Shown here piece by piece: positions 8,900-19,741 of a stretch of DNA of 48,266 nucleotides. How positions within the stretch are numbered: position 1 is the stretch's first letter; every line of letters starts with the position of its first letter. The notes below the pieces were generated by a model. The model was not told the DNA's origin and ran no database searches. It worked only from the letters and a program-made list of their open reading frames with translations. A program made the position numbers and the translations under genes. The DNA is taken from NCBI GenBank assembly GCA_938041445.1, contig CALISO010000039.1, positions 1 to 48,266 on the forward strand. The letters run 5' to 3'. The stretch is from an uncultured Saprospiraceae bacterium (lineage in GTDB: Bacteria > Bacteroidota > Bacteroidia > Chitinophagales > Saprospiraceae).

Positions 8900-8936
8900 G
8901 ACATCAATATTTTTTCAAAAAAAAATTGAAAATGTC
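8900..8936. repeat. AT-rich imperfect inverted repeat
   Basis: GACAT, then TTTTTTCAA, then an A-run, then TTGAAAATGTC can fold back on itself, with GACAT/ATGTC outer arms and TTCAA/TTGAA inner arms. It lies 96-132 bases upstream of the metalloprotease start, ahead of its promoter box. Function is unknown. Confidence 0.3.
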
Positions 8937-8969
8937 TTGTCCGCACTCAAAACGCCAATAACTACATCA

Positions 8970-8996
8970 TTGGTCAACTGAATTTTCCTATTTTTG
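8970..8996 (+). promoter_or_regulatory. Putative promoter of the metalloprotease gene
   Basis: TTG at 8970-8972 and TATTTTTG at 8989-8996 match the Bacteroidota -33 and -7 elements with a 16-base spacer, slightly short of the usual 17-23. The -7 box ends 35 bases before the ATG at 9032. Confidence 0.5.
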
Positions 8997-9031
8997 TTAG
9001 ATACCTGATTCACCTAGAAATAATAACACAA

Positions 9032-12000
9032 ATGATATCAAGACATCTCCTTCTTACATTGATGCTCATACTAACCGCAGCATTACAAGTAACCCTGACA
9101 GCTCAGTCATTATGGACACCAATGAACGATGACAATATTGACGAATACCAATATGGTGAAAGACAAATAATTCCTACTAAGTATGTCGTCAGTTTACTTG
9201 ATGAAGATAGACTCAAGAAACATCTGAACAAGTCTCCACTTGATAATAGATTTAATAAGGACGAGTCAGGTAGCATTACGTTACCGATGCCAGATGGATC
9301 TATTGAAGATTTTAAAGTTTGGTATTCACCAGTGATGCATCCTAACCTTGCTGCAAAGTTTCCTGATATAAAGACATTCAGAGTTGTTGGTAAAGATAAC
9401 GCTGCAATTTATGGTCGTGTGGGTATCTCTAAAGATGGATTCCACGGCTCACTAAAGCATCCCGATGGTGAAGTGTATATAGACACATATGCAGATGCTA
9501 CAAGTGAGGTTTACATCTCATACTTTACTAAAGATCAGGAGACTCCTAATTATGTCATAGAATCATCTTGTGGTACAGATTTCGATCCGGCTGCTCTTGC
9601 TGATGTGGTAGAGCATACTGATCAAGGTTATAGAGCTGGAGAAGCAGTATTTCTTAAGAAGTATCGATTAGCTATTGCCACGACGGGTGAATGGGGTGAT
9701 AACTTTGCTTCTACTGAAGCTGTAATGGCTCAAATCGTAATCGGAGCAAATAGAGTCAATCAAACTTTTGAAAATGAAGCTTCAGTATTTTTTGAACTCG
9801 TAGAAAATAATGATCAGTTAATTTTTAGAGACCCTAATAATGATCCTTACATCATCAATGCTAACACAGGCGATGGTGTACATCCGGGAAGACAGGTTCT
9901 AGGCCAAAATACTGATGTACTAAATAGTATTATCGGCCAAGATGCTTATGATTTGGGACATTGTTTCACAAGATCATGTACAGATGGTATTGCAGGAGTA
10001 GCTGCACTAGGTAGTGTATGTACAGGTAATAAAGGTGCAGGAATTAGCTGCATAGGAGGTTCTAATGTGTCAAGCTTTATGGTTGGTACAACGATTCATG
10101 AGCTTGGGCACCAGTTTGGTGCAAGCCATACTTGGCAAAATTGTTCAGAGGCTTCCAATGATCAATTCGCAGCAGGAACAGGTTATGAACCAGGCAGTGG
10201 AACTACGCATATGTCATATGCAGGAACATGCGGAAGCAATAATCTTGCTGGTACCAATGATGACTACTTTCACATCGGTTCATTGATCCAAATGTACAGT
10301 TTTGTAGAAGGTGGTAATGGTTCTCAATGTGGAGAAGAAGTTGTAACAAGCAACACGACTCCAGATATCACTATCCCAATAGAACAAGACCTTTTCATTC
10401 CAATATTTACACCATTCGAGCTAAATGCTTCGGCAGTAGATGCAGAAAATGATGCATTAACATATTGTTGGGAGCAATTCAATCTTGGTCCACAATCATC
10501 ATTAGGAAATCCAATAGGTAATGCGCCTTCTTTTAGATCATTTCCTCCAAGGGAAGCATCTAATAGAGTATTCCCAGCTATGACAAAAGTGATTAATAAT
10601 GTTTCTGACAACTCTGAAAGACTTCAGATAGATGCAAGAGACTACACATTTATGGTAACAGTCAGAGATAATCACCCTGGATCAGGTATTGCTGAGTGGA
10701 CTGATATAGACTTCGAGTCTGCGAGTAATGCAGGACCATTCTTTGTGACAGCACCTAACTCAAATGATGACCTTGAGGTCGGAATGCCTTATGAGATACA
10801 ATGGGATGTTGCAGGGACTGATGTTGCTCCTGTTAACTGTGAGTTAGTCGATATCTTTCTATCAGAAGATGGAGGAAGTAATTTTGACATTGTACTTGCA
10901 AGAAACACACCTAACGATGGTTCACATACCGTAATCGTTCCGAATAACATTACAGATGATGGAAGGGTAAGAATTAACGGGGTTGATAACATCTTTTTTG
11001 ATGTTAGTAACTTCGACTTCAACATTAATGCACCAACTGTACCATCATTTTTTATGGATATCTCTGATCAAGTATTTGATCTGTGTACACCTGAAGTGGT
11101 TACAGTAGATATTACAATGGCTTCATTCTTAGACTTTAGTAATGATGTTACACTCGAGGTGACATCTGACTTACCAGAAGGTTCAATTGTGTCTCTATCT
11201 GAAAGTGCAATCAGCCCTAACCAAGGAAGTGCAGTATTAACTCTAGATTTCAATAATATCAATGCAACAGGTAATTACCTTGTAACTATTACTGGTACTG
11301 CAGATGGTGCTGATGTGAGAACTCAAGAAATCCAAGTAGAGCTTACCAGTACAAATTTTGACGACCTAGCTTTAGTTGGACCGGGAACTGCTTCAAGTGG
11401 AATCTCAGAAGTGCCAACATTTGAATGGACTGATGCAATCAATGCAGTGACATATTCACTTGAAGTGAGTGATAATCCGGCATTTGGTGCAAATTCGATT
11501 ATTAGTGAAACTGGTTTGACTGACAATACCTATGTACCGCAAGTCACTCTAGAAAAGAATACGGTCTATTACTGGAGAGTATCAGGTAATAATAAATGTA
11601 CAGCCGCTCAGACAACATTGGGTATGTTTGCAACTGAGGCATTGAGTTGTAAAACAATCAATACAATTGACCTTCCATTTAATATTTCTGCATCAGGTAT
11701 GCCACAAGTAACCAGTACAGCATTTGTATCTGGATCTGGTCAGGTATCAGATGTCAATATTCAGAATGTAGATGTATCACATGACAACACAGGTGAACTT
11801 AGATTGACACTTACAAGCCCATCTGGGACAGAGGTCATACTAGTAGACGAACAATGTGGATTTACAAGAGATATAAATTGCGGATTTGATGGGTCAGCAG
11901 CGATTGAAATTACTTGTCCAATCAGTGATAACAATATCTATCAACCTGAAGGAGATCTATCAACATTTAACGGTGAACCTATAGTTGGAGATTGGATAAT

Positions 12001-12697
12001 GACAGTTGCCGATACTAGATCAGGTAATGGAGGTCAATTTAGAGAGTTTGCTTTAGAAGTATGTTCTAATGAGGTTCTAGAAGGTCCTTCAATCGTCAAT
12101 AATAATACATTAGAAGTGCCAACAGATGGTGCTAATAGATTAACTGTTGATAATCTATTGACTGAAGATGCTAATAATAGTGCAGAAGAGATAACGTATA
12201 CCCTACTATCACTTCCTGTATCAGGTACAATGACGGTAAGTGGTCAATTAGCGGCAATAGGAACAACATTTACTCAACTAGACATCGCAGAAGGTAGAAT
12301 CAGATATGAACATAACGGCGACGTCGTTACTGAAGATTCATATACGTACACAATCAATGATGGAGAAGGAGGATGGATACCTACAACAGAATCAACTATC
12401 ACAATTGGTGAAGGATTTGCATCTAGCACGGAGGACGATTTTGCATACTTTGCAGTAAATGTCTATCCTAATCCTGCACACGAATACTTGACTGTAGAGA
12501 TAAATACTGAAGTGAGAGGTGACTATCAGGTAAGTCTATTTGACTTGACTGGGAAGATGCTCTTAACAGAGCAATTCAACATCGACGATAAGCTCATAAG
12601 ACACATAGAAGCAACTACATTACCAAGTGGAATGATTCTGGTCAAAATTCAAAATGGCAGTGAGAATGTCATTAAAATGACGAGTATCCAACACTAG
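9032..12697 (+). CDS. Secreted reprolysin-like zinc metalloprotease with FnIII-like, P-domain, CSPG-like and T9SS domains
   Basis: This 1221-residue protein has a signal peptide of about 24 residues ending in TAQ. The reprolysin-like (M12B-type) catalytic domain contains HELGHQFGASH, giving zinc ligands His356, His360 and His366 and catalytic Glu357. A Met-turn candidate follows in 'THMSYAG'. A fibronectin-III-like segment occupies about 790-875 ('VYYWRVSGNNKC'), and a P-domain about 875-1013 ('LRLTLTSPSGTEV', 'FNGEPIVGDWIMTVAD'). A cadherin/CSPG-like repeat lies at about 1025-1130 ('IRYEHNGDVVTEDSYTYTI'). The T9SS sorting domain occupies about 1140-1221 ('VYPNPAHEYLTVEI'). I infer a cell-surface or secreted endopeptidase. 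It has its own promoter and a strong terminator, so it is probably monocistronic. Confidence 0.95.
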   Translation: MISRHLLLTLMLILTAALQVTLTAQSLWTPMNDDNIDEYQYGERQIIPTKYVVSLLDEDRLKKHLNKSPLDNRFNKDESGSITLPMPDGSIEDFKVWYSPVMHPNLAAKFPDIKTFRVVGKDNAAIYGRVGISKDGFHGSLKHPDGEVYIDTYADATSEVYISYFTKDQETPNYVIESSCGTDFDPAALADVVEHTDQGYRAGEAVFLKKYRLAIATTGEWGDNFASTEAVMAQIVIGANRVNQTFENEASVFFELVENNDQLIFRDPNNDPYIINANTGDGVHPGRQVLGQNTDVLNSIIGQDAYDLGHCFTRSCTDGIAGVAALGSVCTGNKGAGISCIGGSNVSSFMVGTTIHELGHQFGASHTWQNCSEASNDQFAAGTGYEPGSGTTHMSYAGTCGSNNLAGTNDDYFHIGSLIQMYSFVEGGNGSQCGEEVVTSNTTPDITIPIEQDLFIPIFTPFELNASAVDAENDALTYCWEQFNLGPQSSLGNPIGNAPSFRSFPPREASNRVFPAMTKVINNVSDNSERLQIDARDYTFMVTVRDNHPGSGIAEWTDIDFESASNAGPFFVTAPNSNDDLEVGMPYEIQWDVAGTDVAPVNCELVDIFLSEDGGSNFDIVLARNTPNDGSHTVIVPNNITDDGRVRINGVDNIFFDVSNFDFNINAPTVPSFFMDISDQVFDLCTPEVVTVDITMASFLDFSNDVTLEVTSDLPEGSIVSLSESAISPNQGSAVLTLDFNNINATGNYLVTITGTADGADVRTQEIQVELTSTNFDDLALVGPGTASSGISEVPTFEWTDAINAVTYSLEVSDNPAFGANSIISETGLTDNTYVPQVTLEKNTVYYWRVSGNNKCTAAQTTLGMFATEALSCKTINTIDLPFNISASGMPQVTSTAFVSGSGQVSDVNIQNVDVSHDNTGELRLTLTSPSGTEVILVDEQCGFTRDINCGFDGSAAIEITCPISDNNIYQPEGDLSTFNGEPIVGDWIMTVADTRSGNGGQFREFALEVCSNEVLEGPSIVNNNTLEVPTDGANRLTVDNLLTEDANNSAEEITYTLLSLPVSGTMTVSGQLAAIGTTFTQLDIAEGRIRYEHNGDVVTEDSYTYTINDGEGGWIPTTESTITIGEGFASSTEDDFAYFAVNVYPNPAHEYLTVEINTEVRGDYQVSLFDLTGKMLLTEQFNIDDKLIRHIEATTLPSGMILVKIQNGSENVIKMTSIQH

Positions 12698-12717
12698 CTT
12701 TCCGATAGAATACAAAT

Positions 12718-12755
12718 AAAAAAGGGTCGCCAATTGATTGGCGACCCTTTTTATT
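12718..12755. terminator. Bidirectional terminator between the metalloprotease and DksA-like genes
   Basis: AAAGGGTCGCCAA and TTGGCGACCCTTT form a perfect 13-bp stem around TTGA, with a T-rich tail on the plus strand and a T-rich tail from the leading A-run on the minus strand. It serves both convergent genes. Confidence 0.92.
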
Positions 12756-12770
12756 TTCATCTCTTTGAAA

Positions 12771-13106
12771 TTATCTCCCGGCACATCTGACACACTTGGT
12801 GCTCTCAGGCATATACATTAACCGTCCGGCTTGTATTACGTTTCTACAAGAACTACAGATACCAAATCCTTCTTTATCAATATTAGCTAATGCGGCCTTA
12901 AGCTTAGATAATTTAGACTTCTTATTACGGAGTGAAACTTCCATTACAGCTTTGTTATTAATTGCATCCATCCGACTTATTCGGCCTAATGAATTTTCAG
13001 GTTTAACTGGCTCTGTCATAGCTTCAGTGGATATGACATCTTTCTCATATTGAGCAATGAGCTCTATTATTTTACTCTTTAATTGTTGTCGTTCATCTGC
13101 TTTCAT
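12771..13106 (-). CDS. DksA/TraR-family C4 zinc-finger protein
   Basis: The protein has 111 residues when started at ATG 13106. A TTG at 13142 overlaps the stop of the upstream gene, but relatives begin near 'MKADERQQ', so the ATG is preferred. A coiled N-terminal half (about 1-80) contains 'SRMDAINNKAV', a stretch typical of Bacteroidota DksA/TraR-like proteins. The zinc finger uses Cys84, Cys87, Cys105 and Cys108 ('CSSCRNVIQAGRLMYMP', then 'CVRC'). Family members bind RNA polymerase in the secondary channel, some with ppGpp. It follows the aminotransferase after 32 bases and ends at a strong terminator, so the two are probably co-transcribed. Its regulatory targets are unknown. Confidence 0.9.
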   Translation of the reverse strand: MKADERQQLKSKIIELIAQYEKDVISTEAMTEPVKPENSLGRISRMDAINNKAVMEVSLRNKKSKLSKLKAALANIDKEGFGICSSCRNVIQAGRLMYMPESTKCVRCAGR

Positions 13107-13138
13107 AACTTTATACACTGTTACATTCTTGAAAGAAA

Positions 13139-14347
13139 TCAATGCTTGGCATATTTTGCTTGAGCAAAATCTAATGCTGCTACTAGTCTAACTAAGCCAA
13201 GGTTTAGCTCTTCTTGTGTAATCACTAATGGTGGTGCTAGTCTAAAACTACGGTCATTAAACAAAAAATAATCAACTAAGACACCTTGGTCCATTGCATG
13301 ACTAACGACATGCTTGAGATATTTCCGCTTAGTCACTTCTACAGCCATCATCATTCCACTTCGGCGAACTTCTTTTACAATAGGATGACTAGACAGTATA
13401 TCATATAGCTGATTACTTCTATCCATAACTCCATTCACAATATTATGGTCAAGTAGATAAGATAAGCTTGCATAAGCAGATGCACAGCTTAATGGATGCC
13501 CTCCAAATGTGGTAATATGTCCTAATGATGGATACTTTACAAGACTATCCAATATCTGCGGACTGCTCACTATAGCACTAAGAGGTAATCCACCACCCAT
13601 CGCTTTACCAATACACATAATGTCAGGTATCACACCATACTTGTGATGGGCAAATAAACTCCCCGTACGACCGAATCCAGTTTGTATTTCATCAAGCACA
13701 AGCAATGTTCCTGTTTCTTGACATTTGGCCTTGAGCTTCTGAAGGTAATTGTTGACCGGAGGAAAGACACCTCTCTCCGCTTGGACAGGTTCAATAATAA
13801 TACAAGCAGTCTTCTCTGTGATCGCCTCTAGGTAATCATCTGTATTAAAATTAATGTGGCGAATTCCTGGAATGACTGGTGCAAAGTGCATCTTATAATC
13901 TAAGTCACTCCTCAGACTCTCTGCCCCAAGTGTGCTTCCATGATAAGAAAGGTTAGCGGAGATGATTTCATATCGACCTGTATGCTTACGAGCGACTTTT
14001 ATTGCAGCTTCTACGGCTTCGCTACCCGTGAGAAGATAGTACACCACAGACAAAGAAGGGTCAAGTTGCTTAGTCAATAACTCTGCAAATCTCACCTGAG
14101 ACTCTTGGACATGTTCACCATACACCATGGTATGAAGATGCTTAACTAACTGAGCTTTGATAGCATCTTGTACAGCTGGATTACAATGTCCAATAGAAGA
14201 AACAGAGATCCCACTATTGAAGTCTACATAGTCATGGCCATCTGTACCATATATCATGCTACCCTTGGCATAATCAATCTCAAGGCTAAGCGAAAACTCA
14301 CTAGTCTGTCCTACTGATTGTTGATATACTTCTCTGAGTGAAGGCAT
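13139..14347 (-). CDS. Class III PLP-dependent aminotransferase (acetylornithine/ornithine aminotransferase-like)
   Basis: This 402-residue protein belongs to fold-type I class III aminotransferases. Visible motifs are 'TGSEAVEAAIKVAR' (107-120), the cofactor-binding Asp219 in 'LVLDEIQTGFGRTG', and Lys248 in 'MCIGKAMGGGLPL', which forms the Schiff base with PLP. 'GHITTFGGHPLSCASA' is the usual downstream phosphate-binding stretch. Substrate cannot be fixed from sequence: acetylornithine, ornithine or another omega-amino donor are all possible, and no arginine or lysine pathway genes are nearby. Its product is cytosolic. It is followed by the DksA-like gene on the same strand, and a TATCTTTG promoter box lies upstream. 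Confidence 0.9.
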   Translation of the reverse strand: MPSLREVYQQSVGQTSEFSLSLEIDYAKGSMIYGTDGHDYVDFNSGISVSSIGHCNPAVQDAIKAQLVKHLHTMVYGEHVQESQVRFAELLTKQLDPSLSVVYYLLTGSEAVEAAIKVARKHTGRYEIISANLSYHGSTLGAESLRSDLDYKMHFAPVIPGIRHINFNTDDYLEAITEKTACIIIEPVQAERGVFPPVNNYLQKLKAKCQETGTLLVLDEIQTGFGRTGSLFAHHKYGVIPDIMCIGKAMGGGLPLSAIVSSPQILDSLVKYPSLGHITTFGGHPLSCASAYASLSYLLDHNIVNGVMDRSNQLYDILSSHPIVKEVRRSGMMMAVEVTKRKYLKHVVSHAMDQGVLVDYFLFNDRSFRLAPPLVITQEELNLGLVRLVAALDFAQAKYAKH

Positions 14348-14751
14348 TAATAATAATTATAACTGTCTACTAATGGTTAACGATACAAAGATAGAGTGAA
14401 AGAACAATACCCGTAATTAGCAAAGAATGAATAGGAAAATGTATTCTCAATATTGGAGATAGTCTCTCACACAAAATCTAGTAAATGCTATTGAAACTTC
14501 AGACTGGTTCAGCCAAAAATGTCAACAAACACTATTACATGTTAGCATTTAGTTAAATCTTTCACTAGAGTTTTAAGAAATAGAAATAATACAACATATT
14601 TGTACTTTATCCCCCGTGAGCGACGTCATATTCCACGTCAATACTTATTAATATCAGAATGTTGTAAATTCGTGTACACACCTATGGTGACTTGTATGCT
14701 GATATTACATTTACTAACGTGAATGAGACAATACTAATTAGATAATACTCT
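14348..14751. other. Divergent intergenic region without a gene
   Basis: This 404-base stretch separates the aminotransferase from the thioredoxin-fold gene pair. It contains the aminotransferase -7 box. AATATCAG (14650-14657) and CTGATATT (14699-14706) form a widely spaced inverted repeat, with the palindrome GTGTACAC between them. No exact TAnnTTTG box for the plus-strand gene was found, and no coding frame or RNA gene is apparent. Confidence 0.55.
14386..14393 (-). promoter_or_regulatory. Putative -7 promoter box of the aminotransferase gene
   Basis: The minus strand reads TATCTTTG, an exact TAnnTTTG match, 39 bases upstream of ATG 14347. The same octamer precedes serS, rplY and ompH in this window. 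Confidence 0.55.
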
Positions 14752-15933
14752 ATGAAACTATCTACAATTATAATCATACTTTTTCTAGGGATGCATATCT
14801 CTGGATTTGCTCAAGGAATTGAGTTCTTCGAAGGAACCTACCAAGAAGCAATCGAACTAGCCGAAAAAGAAGAGAAACTAGTATTTGTTGACGCCTACAC
14901 TACTTGGTGTGGCCCGTGCAAGAAGATGGCAGCTCATACATTTACCGATGAGTCCGTAGGTGCTTACTTTAATAATAATTTCATAGCGATGAAAATCGAT
15001 ATGGAAAAACCGATGGGTAGAGAATTTGGATCAAAGTATCCAGTCAGTGCTTATCCTACTTTATTTTTCCTCGACGGAAAAGGAGAAATCGTGAAGAAAT
15101 CAACTGGTTTCAAAGATGTCTCTAAGCTGATAGCTTTAGGCGAAGCTGTACAAGGATCTGCTGACTTCAGTTCTAAGTATGCGGAATTGTATGAAAGTGG
15201 AAATAGAGACTATGAAACTGTTTTCAAATATGTCTCTACTTTAAAGAAAGCTGGTAAGCCTAGCCTCAAAATAGCAAATGACTATCTAAACTCAGATGCA
15301 GGTATGACTACAGATCAGCGAGCAAATTTTGTATTCACTGCAATGACAGATGCTGACTCTAGAATATTTGATATGGTGATGGAAAGCCGCAGCGACATTA
15401 TCAAACTCCATAGTCAACAATCTTTTGATGAAGCAATCCTAAAAGCAGCAAAAAATACAACAATCAAGGCAGTTGATAATGACTACCCCGTACTTATAGA
15501 TGAGACTACTACCAAGCTGAAAGAATACAATAAATCAATGGGTGCAAAGTATGAACTAGAAGCTAAGATGGAATATGCAGGTGCCTATGATGACTATCCT
15601 ACATTTAAGAAATTGTACTCGACTTATAGTAAGAAATATGGCAAGTCAGACATAGATGCATGTTACAACCTTAATAGGCTACTTAGTGATCACTTCCTAA
15701 AACATGAGGATACTCAAGAACTTCAGTTGTCTAATTTGGAACATATTGCAAAATTAGAGCCGACAGAAAAATCATATCTTAGTATTGTATCTTTTCTTGC
15801 TGCTAGAGAGCAATATCAAAAGGCATATGACGTCTGTAAAGAAGCTAAAGAAGTGCTGACGAAGCAAAAAATAGAAGATTTAAAAACGCTAGATAAATAC
15901 CTTTTGTCTCTAGAGCAAAAAGTTGACCTTTAG
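14752..15933 (+). CDS. Secreted thioredoxin-fold protein with WCGPC active site
   Basis: This 393-residue protein has a signal peptide (about 1-21, ending 'SGFAQ') and a thioredoxin domain at about 25-135. The redox motif is 'WCGPCKKM' with Cys53 and Cys56, and the cis-Pro is in 'SAYPTLFFLD'. The remaining 250 residues look helical and resemble TPR-like solenoids, without a named family that I recognise. I infer a periplasmic disulfide reductase or thiol oxidoreductase with a protein-binding tail. A paralogue lies 32 bases downstream on the same strand, so the two are probably one transcript. The promoter is not clear. Confidence 0.85.
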   Translation: MKLSTIIIILFLGMHISGFAQGIEFFEGTYQEAIELAEKEEKLVFVDAYTTWCGPCKKMAAHTFTDESVGAYFNNNFIAMKIDMEKPMGREFGSKYPVSAYPTLFFLDGKGEIVKKSTGFKDVSKLIALGEAVQGSADFSSKYAELYESGNRDYETVFKYVSTLKKAGKPSLKIANDYLNSDAGMTTDQRANFVFTAMTDADSRIFDMVMESRSDIIKLHSQQSFDEAILKAAKNTTIKAVDNDYPVLIDETTTKLKEYNKSMGAKYELEAKMEYAGAYDDYPTFKKLYSTYSKKYGKSDIDACYNLNRLLSDHFLKHEDTQELQLSNLEHIAKLEPTEKSYLSIVSFLAAREQYQKAYDVCKEAKEVLTKQKIEDLKTLDKYLLSLEQKVDL

Positions 15934-15968
15934 TAATATTATTGATTAACTATAACAAATAATAATTG

Positions 15969-17315
15969 GTGCTAATAAGACCATTTATCATATTCCTATT
16001 GACTTGTATCTGTGCAACAATGTTTGCTCAGTTGCCTAGTCATAGACATAATTATGTAGACTTCAAGGTTGTCACACTTGAGGACGCAATCAAGATGGCC
16101 AGAGAGCAAGGCAAGCCACTGTTCATAGATAGCTATGCTAAATGGTGCACCCCGTGTAAGAAGATGGACCAGGTCTTCAGAGATGGGGAAGTAGCTGAGT
16201 TGCTCAATGAAAACTTTGTTAATGTCAAAGTAAATATGGACCAACCATATGGAAAGGAATACCAAAAAAGATATGGTGTAGTTTTCCTTCCAACATTTCT
16301 ATTTCTTGATGAAAATGGAAATCCTGAAATCAAAGTAGATAGAGTATTGACCAAGTATGAACTCATCGCTTATGCGAATCATGCATTAGGAAAGATTAGA
16401 TATGCATCTCCTCCTTCTACTCAAGTTGCCACAACATCTACGACAAGAACCACCACTCCTACTGCCCGAAAGACAACGACAGTAAAGAAGACTACTCCAA
16501 CAAATACAACGACCAAAAGAAAAGAGACTGTTACAAGAAGGGCACCGGCAGTAACTACGAAACCTGTAGAAGAAGAAAAGATACTCTATGTTCTAGAAGG
16601 TGAGGATATGAATCCTGATGTGCTTTACCAAGAAGCTTACTTCAGAATGCAGATGATGGATGAAAGTCATTGGACAGTTGCGGAGCAATATCTCAAGACT
16701 CAAGATCAATGGGGTACTGAAAGGAATATGCGTTTCATCTTTGACTTTGTAAGACACACCGACTCTCCAGAGTTTGACTACATTATCAAGAATAGAAATG
16801 CGTTCAATAAGTTAATCGGAAAAGATAATATCGATAGGAGTATAGATATCATAGTGTACACGAGAATCAATCAAGGTATCCCTAGGCCAGATCTTAATGA
16901 AGCAATCAAGCTTTATGAGTATACTAATGCCAGTGATCCTGTAGGACGAGCATATAAGTATTATGTCAAACGTAAAATCGACGAGAATGACTCAAAAAAT
17001 ATGGGGCAAATCTTGAAAGACTATATGCTGATTGTTGAAAATAAAGATGCTAAGATTGTCAACTTATACGCTAGATATGTTGCGAAGTCTACAAATAAGA
17101 AAAAAGAGCTAGAACCAGCAGTGCTAGCAATGGAAAAAGTACTCTCCAAGTACAAAGAAGAAGCAGACTATTGGAATACAGCAGCGGTCTTATACACAAA
17201 AACAAAAGATCCTTCAAAAGCAATTCGTTGTGCCAACAATGCGATCAAACTCACTCCCCAAAGCGAACAAGAAACAATCAACTACCTAAAAGATCTGATT
17301 AGAATGAACAGATAA
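15969..17315 (+). CDS. Secreted thioredoxin-fold protein with WCTPC site and Thr-rich linker; non-ATG start
   Basis: No ATG is available at the N-terminus. A signal peptide ('FIIFLLTCICATMFAQ') must start at GTG 15969 or the adjacent TTG 15966. The thioredoxin domain (about 30-145) has 'KWCTPCKKM', with Cys residues at 60 and 63 counted from GTG, and 'VVFLPTFLFLD' carrying the cis-Pro. A Thr/Lys/Arg-rich linker spans about 150-200, with many TT pairs. A helical TPR-like region follows, where 'YWNTAAVLYTKTKDPSKAI' near the C-terminus is TPR-like. It is a paralogue of the gene just upstream, differing by the linker and the CTPC dipeptide. I infer a periplasmic or surface thiol oxidoreductase. 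Confidence 0.83.
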   Translation: MLIRPFIIFLLTCICATMFAQLPSHRHNYVDFKVVTLEDAIKMAREQGKPLFIDSYAKWCTPCKKMDQVFRDGEVAELLNENFVNVKVNMDQPYGKEYQKRYGVVFLPTFLFLDENGNPEIKVDRVLTKYELIAYANHALGKIRYASPPSTQVATTSTTRTTTPTARKTTTVKKTTPTNTTTKRKETVTRRAPAVTTKPVEEEKILYVLEGEDMNPDVLYQEAYFRMQMMDESHWTVAEQYLKTQDQWGTERNMRFIFDFVRHTDSPEFDYIIKNRNAFNKLIGKDNIDRSIDIIVYTRINQGIPRPDLNEAIKLYEYTNASDPVGRAYKYYVKRKIDENDSKNMGQILKDYMLIVENKDAKIVNLYARYVAKSTNKKKELEPAVLAMEKVLSKYKEEADYWNTAAVLYTKTKDPSKAIRCANNAIKLTPQSEQETINYLKDLIRMNR

Positions 17316-17346
17316 GTTATTCTATAAATTCAACTAACAAATAAAC

Positions 17347-17385
17347 GAAGGTCTACTCTTTTACCAAGAGTAGACCTTCATTATT
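17347..17385. terminator. Bidirectional terminator between the thioredoxin pair and katG
   Basis: GAAGGTCTACTCTT and AAGAGTAGACCTTC form a perfect 14-bp stem around TTACC. It lies 31 bases after the plus-strand stop and 35 bases after the katG stop. The T-tail is short but AT-rich. Confidence 0.85.
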
Positions 17386-17413
17386 TATAGTTTGGGTATC
17401 TGTGCTAATTAGC

Positions 17414-19642
<2,229 letters not shown>

Positions 19643-19682
19643 TTAGTATTGATGAGTTGTCATTTATAATGTGACAAAATTT

Positions 19683-19697
19683 GATAGGTCAAATATC
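19683..19697. promoter_or_regulatory. Candidate OxyR operator between katG and oxyR
   Basis: GATA, seven bases, then TATC form a short inverted repeat resembling the ATAG/CTAT core of OxyR sites but with different spacing. It lies in the 117-base divergent gap, 59 bases from katG and 45 from oxyR. The minus-strand GATATTTG here misses the -7 consensus by one base. Confidence 0.35.
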
Positions 19698-19741
19698 GGA
19701 AAAACATTATATTCACATACACTAAATTTTAGATACAACTA

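Larger units (their letters stand above)
8498..9031. other. Divergent intergenic region without a gene
   Basis: This 534-base AT-rich stretch separates the divergent peroxidase-homologue and metalloprotease genes. It holds one -7 box for each and an AT-rich inverted repeat at 8900-8936. I see no convincing coding frame, tRNA or conserved RNA in it. Confidence 0.6.
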
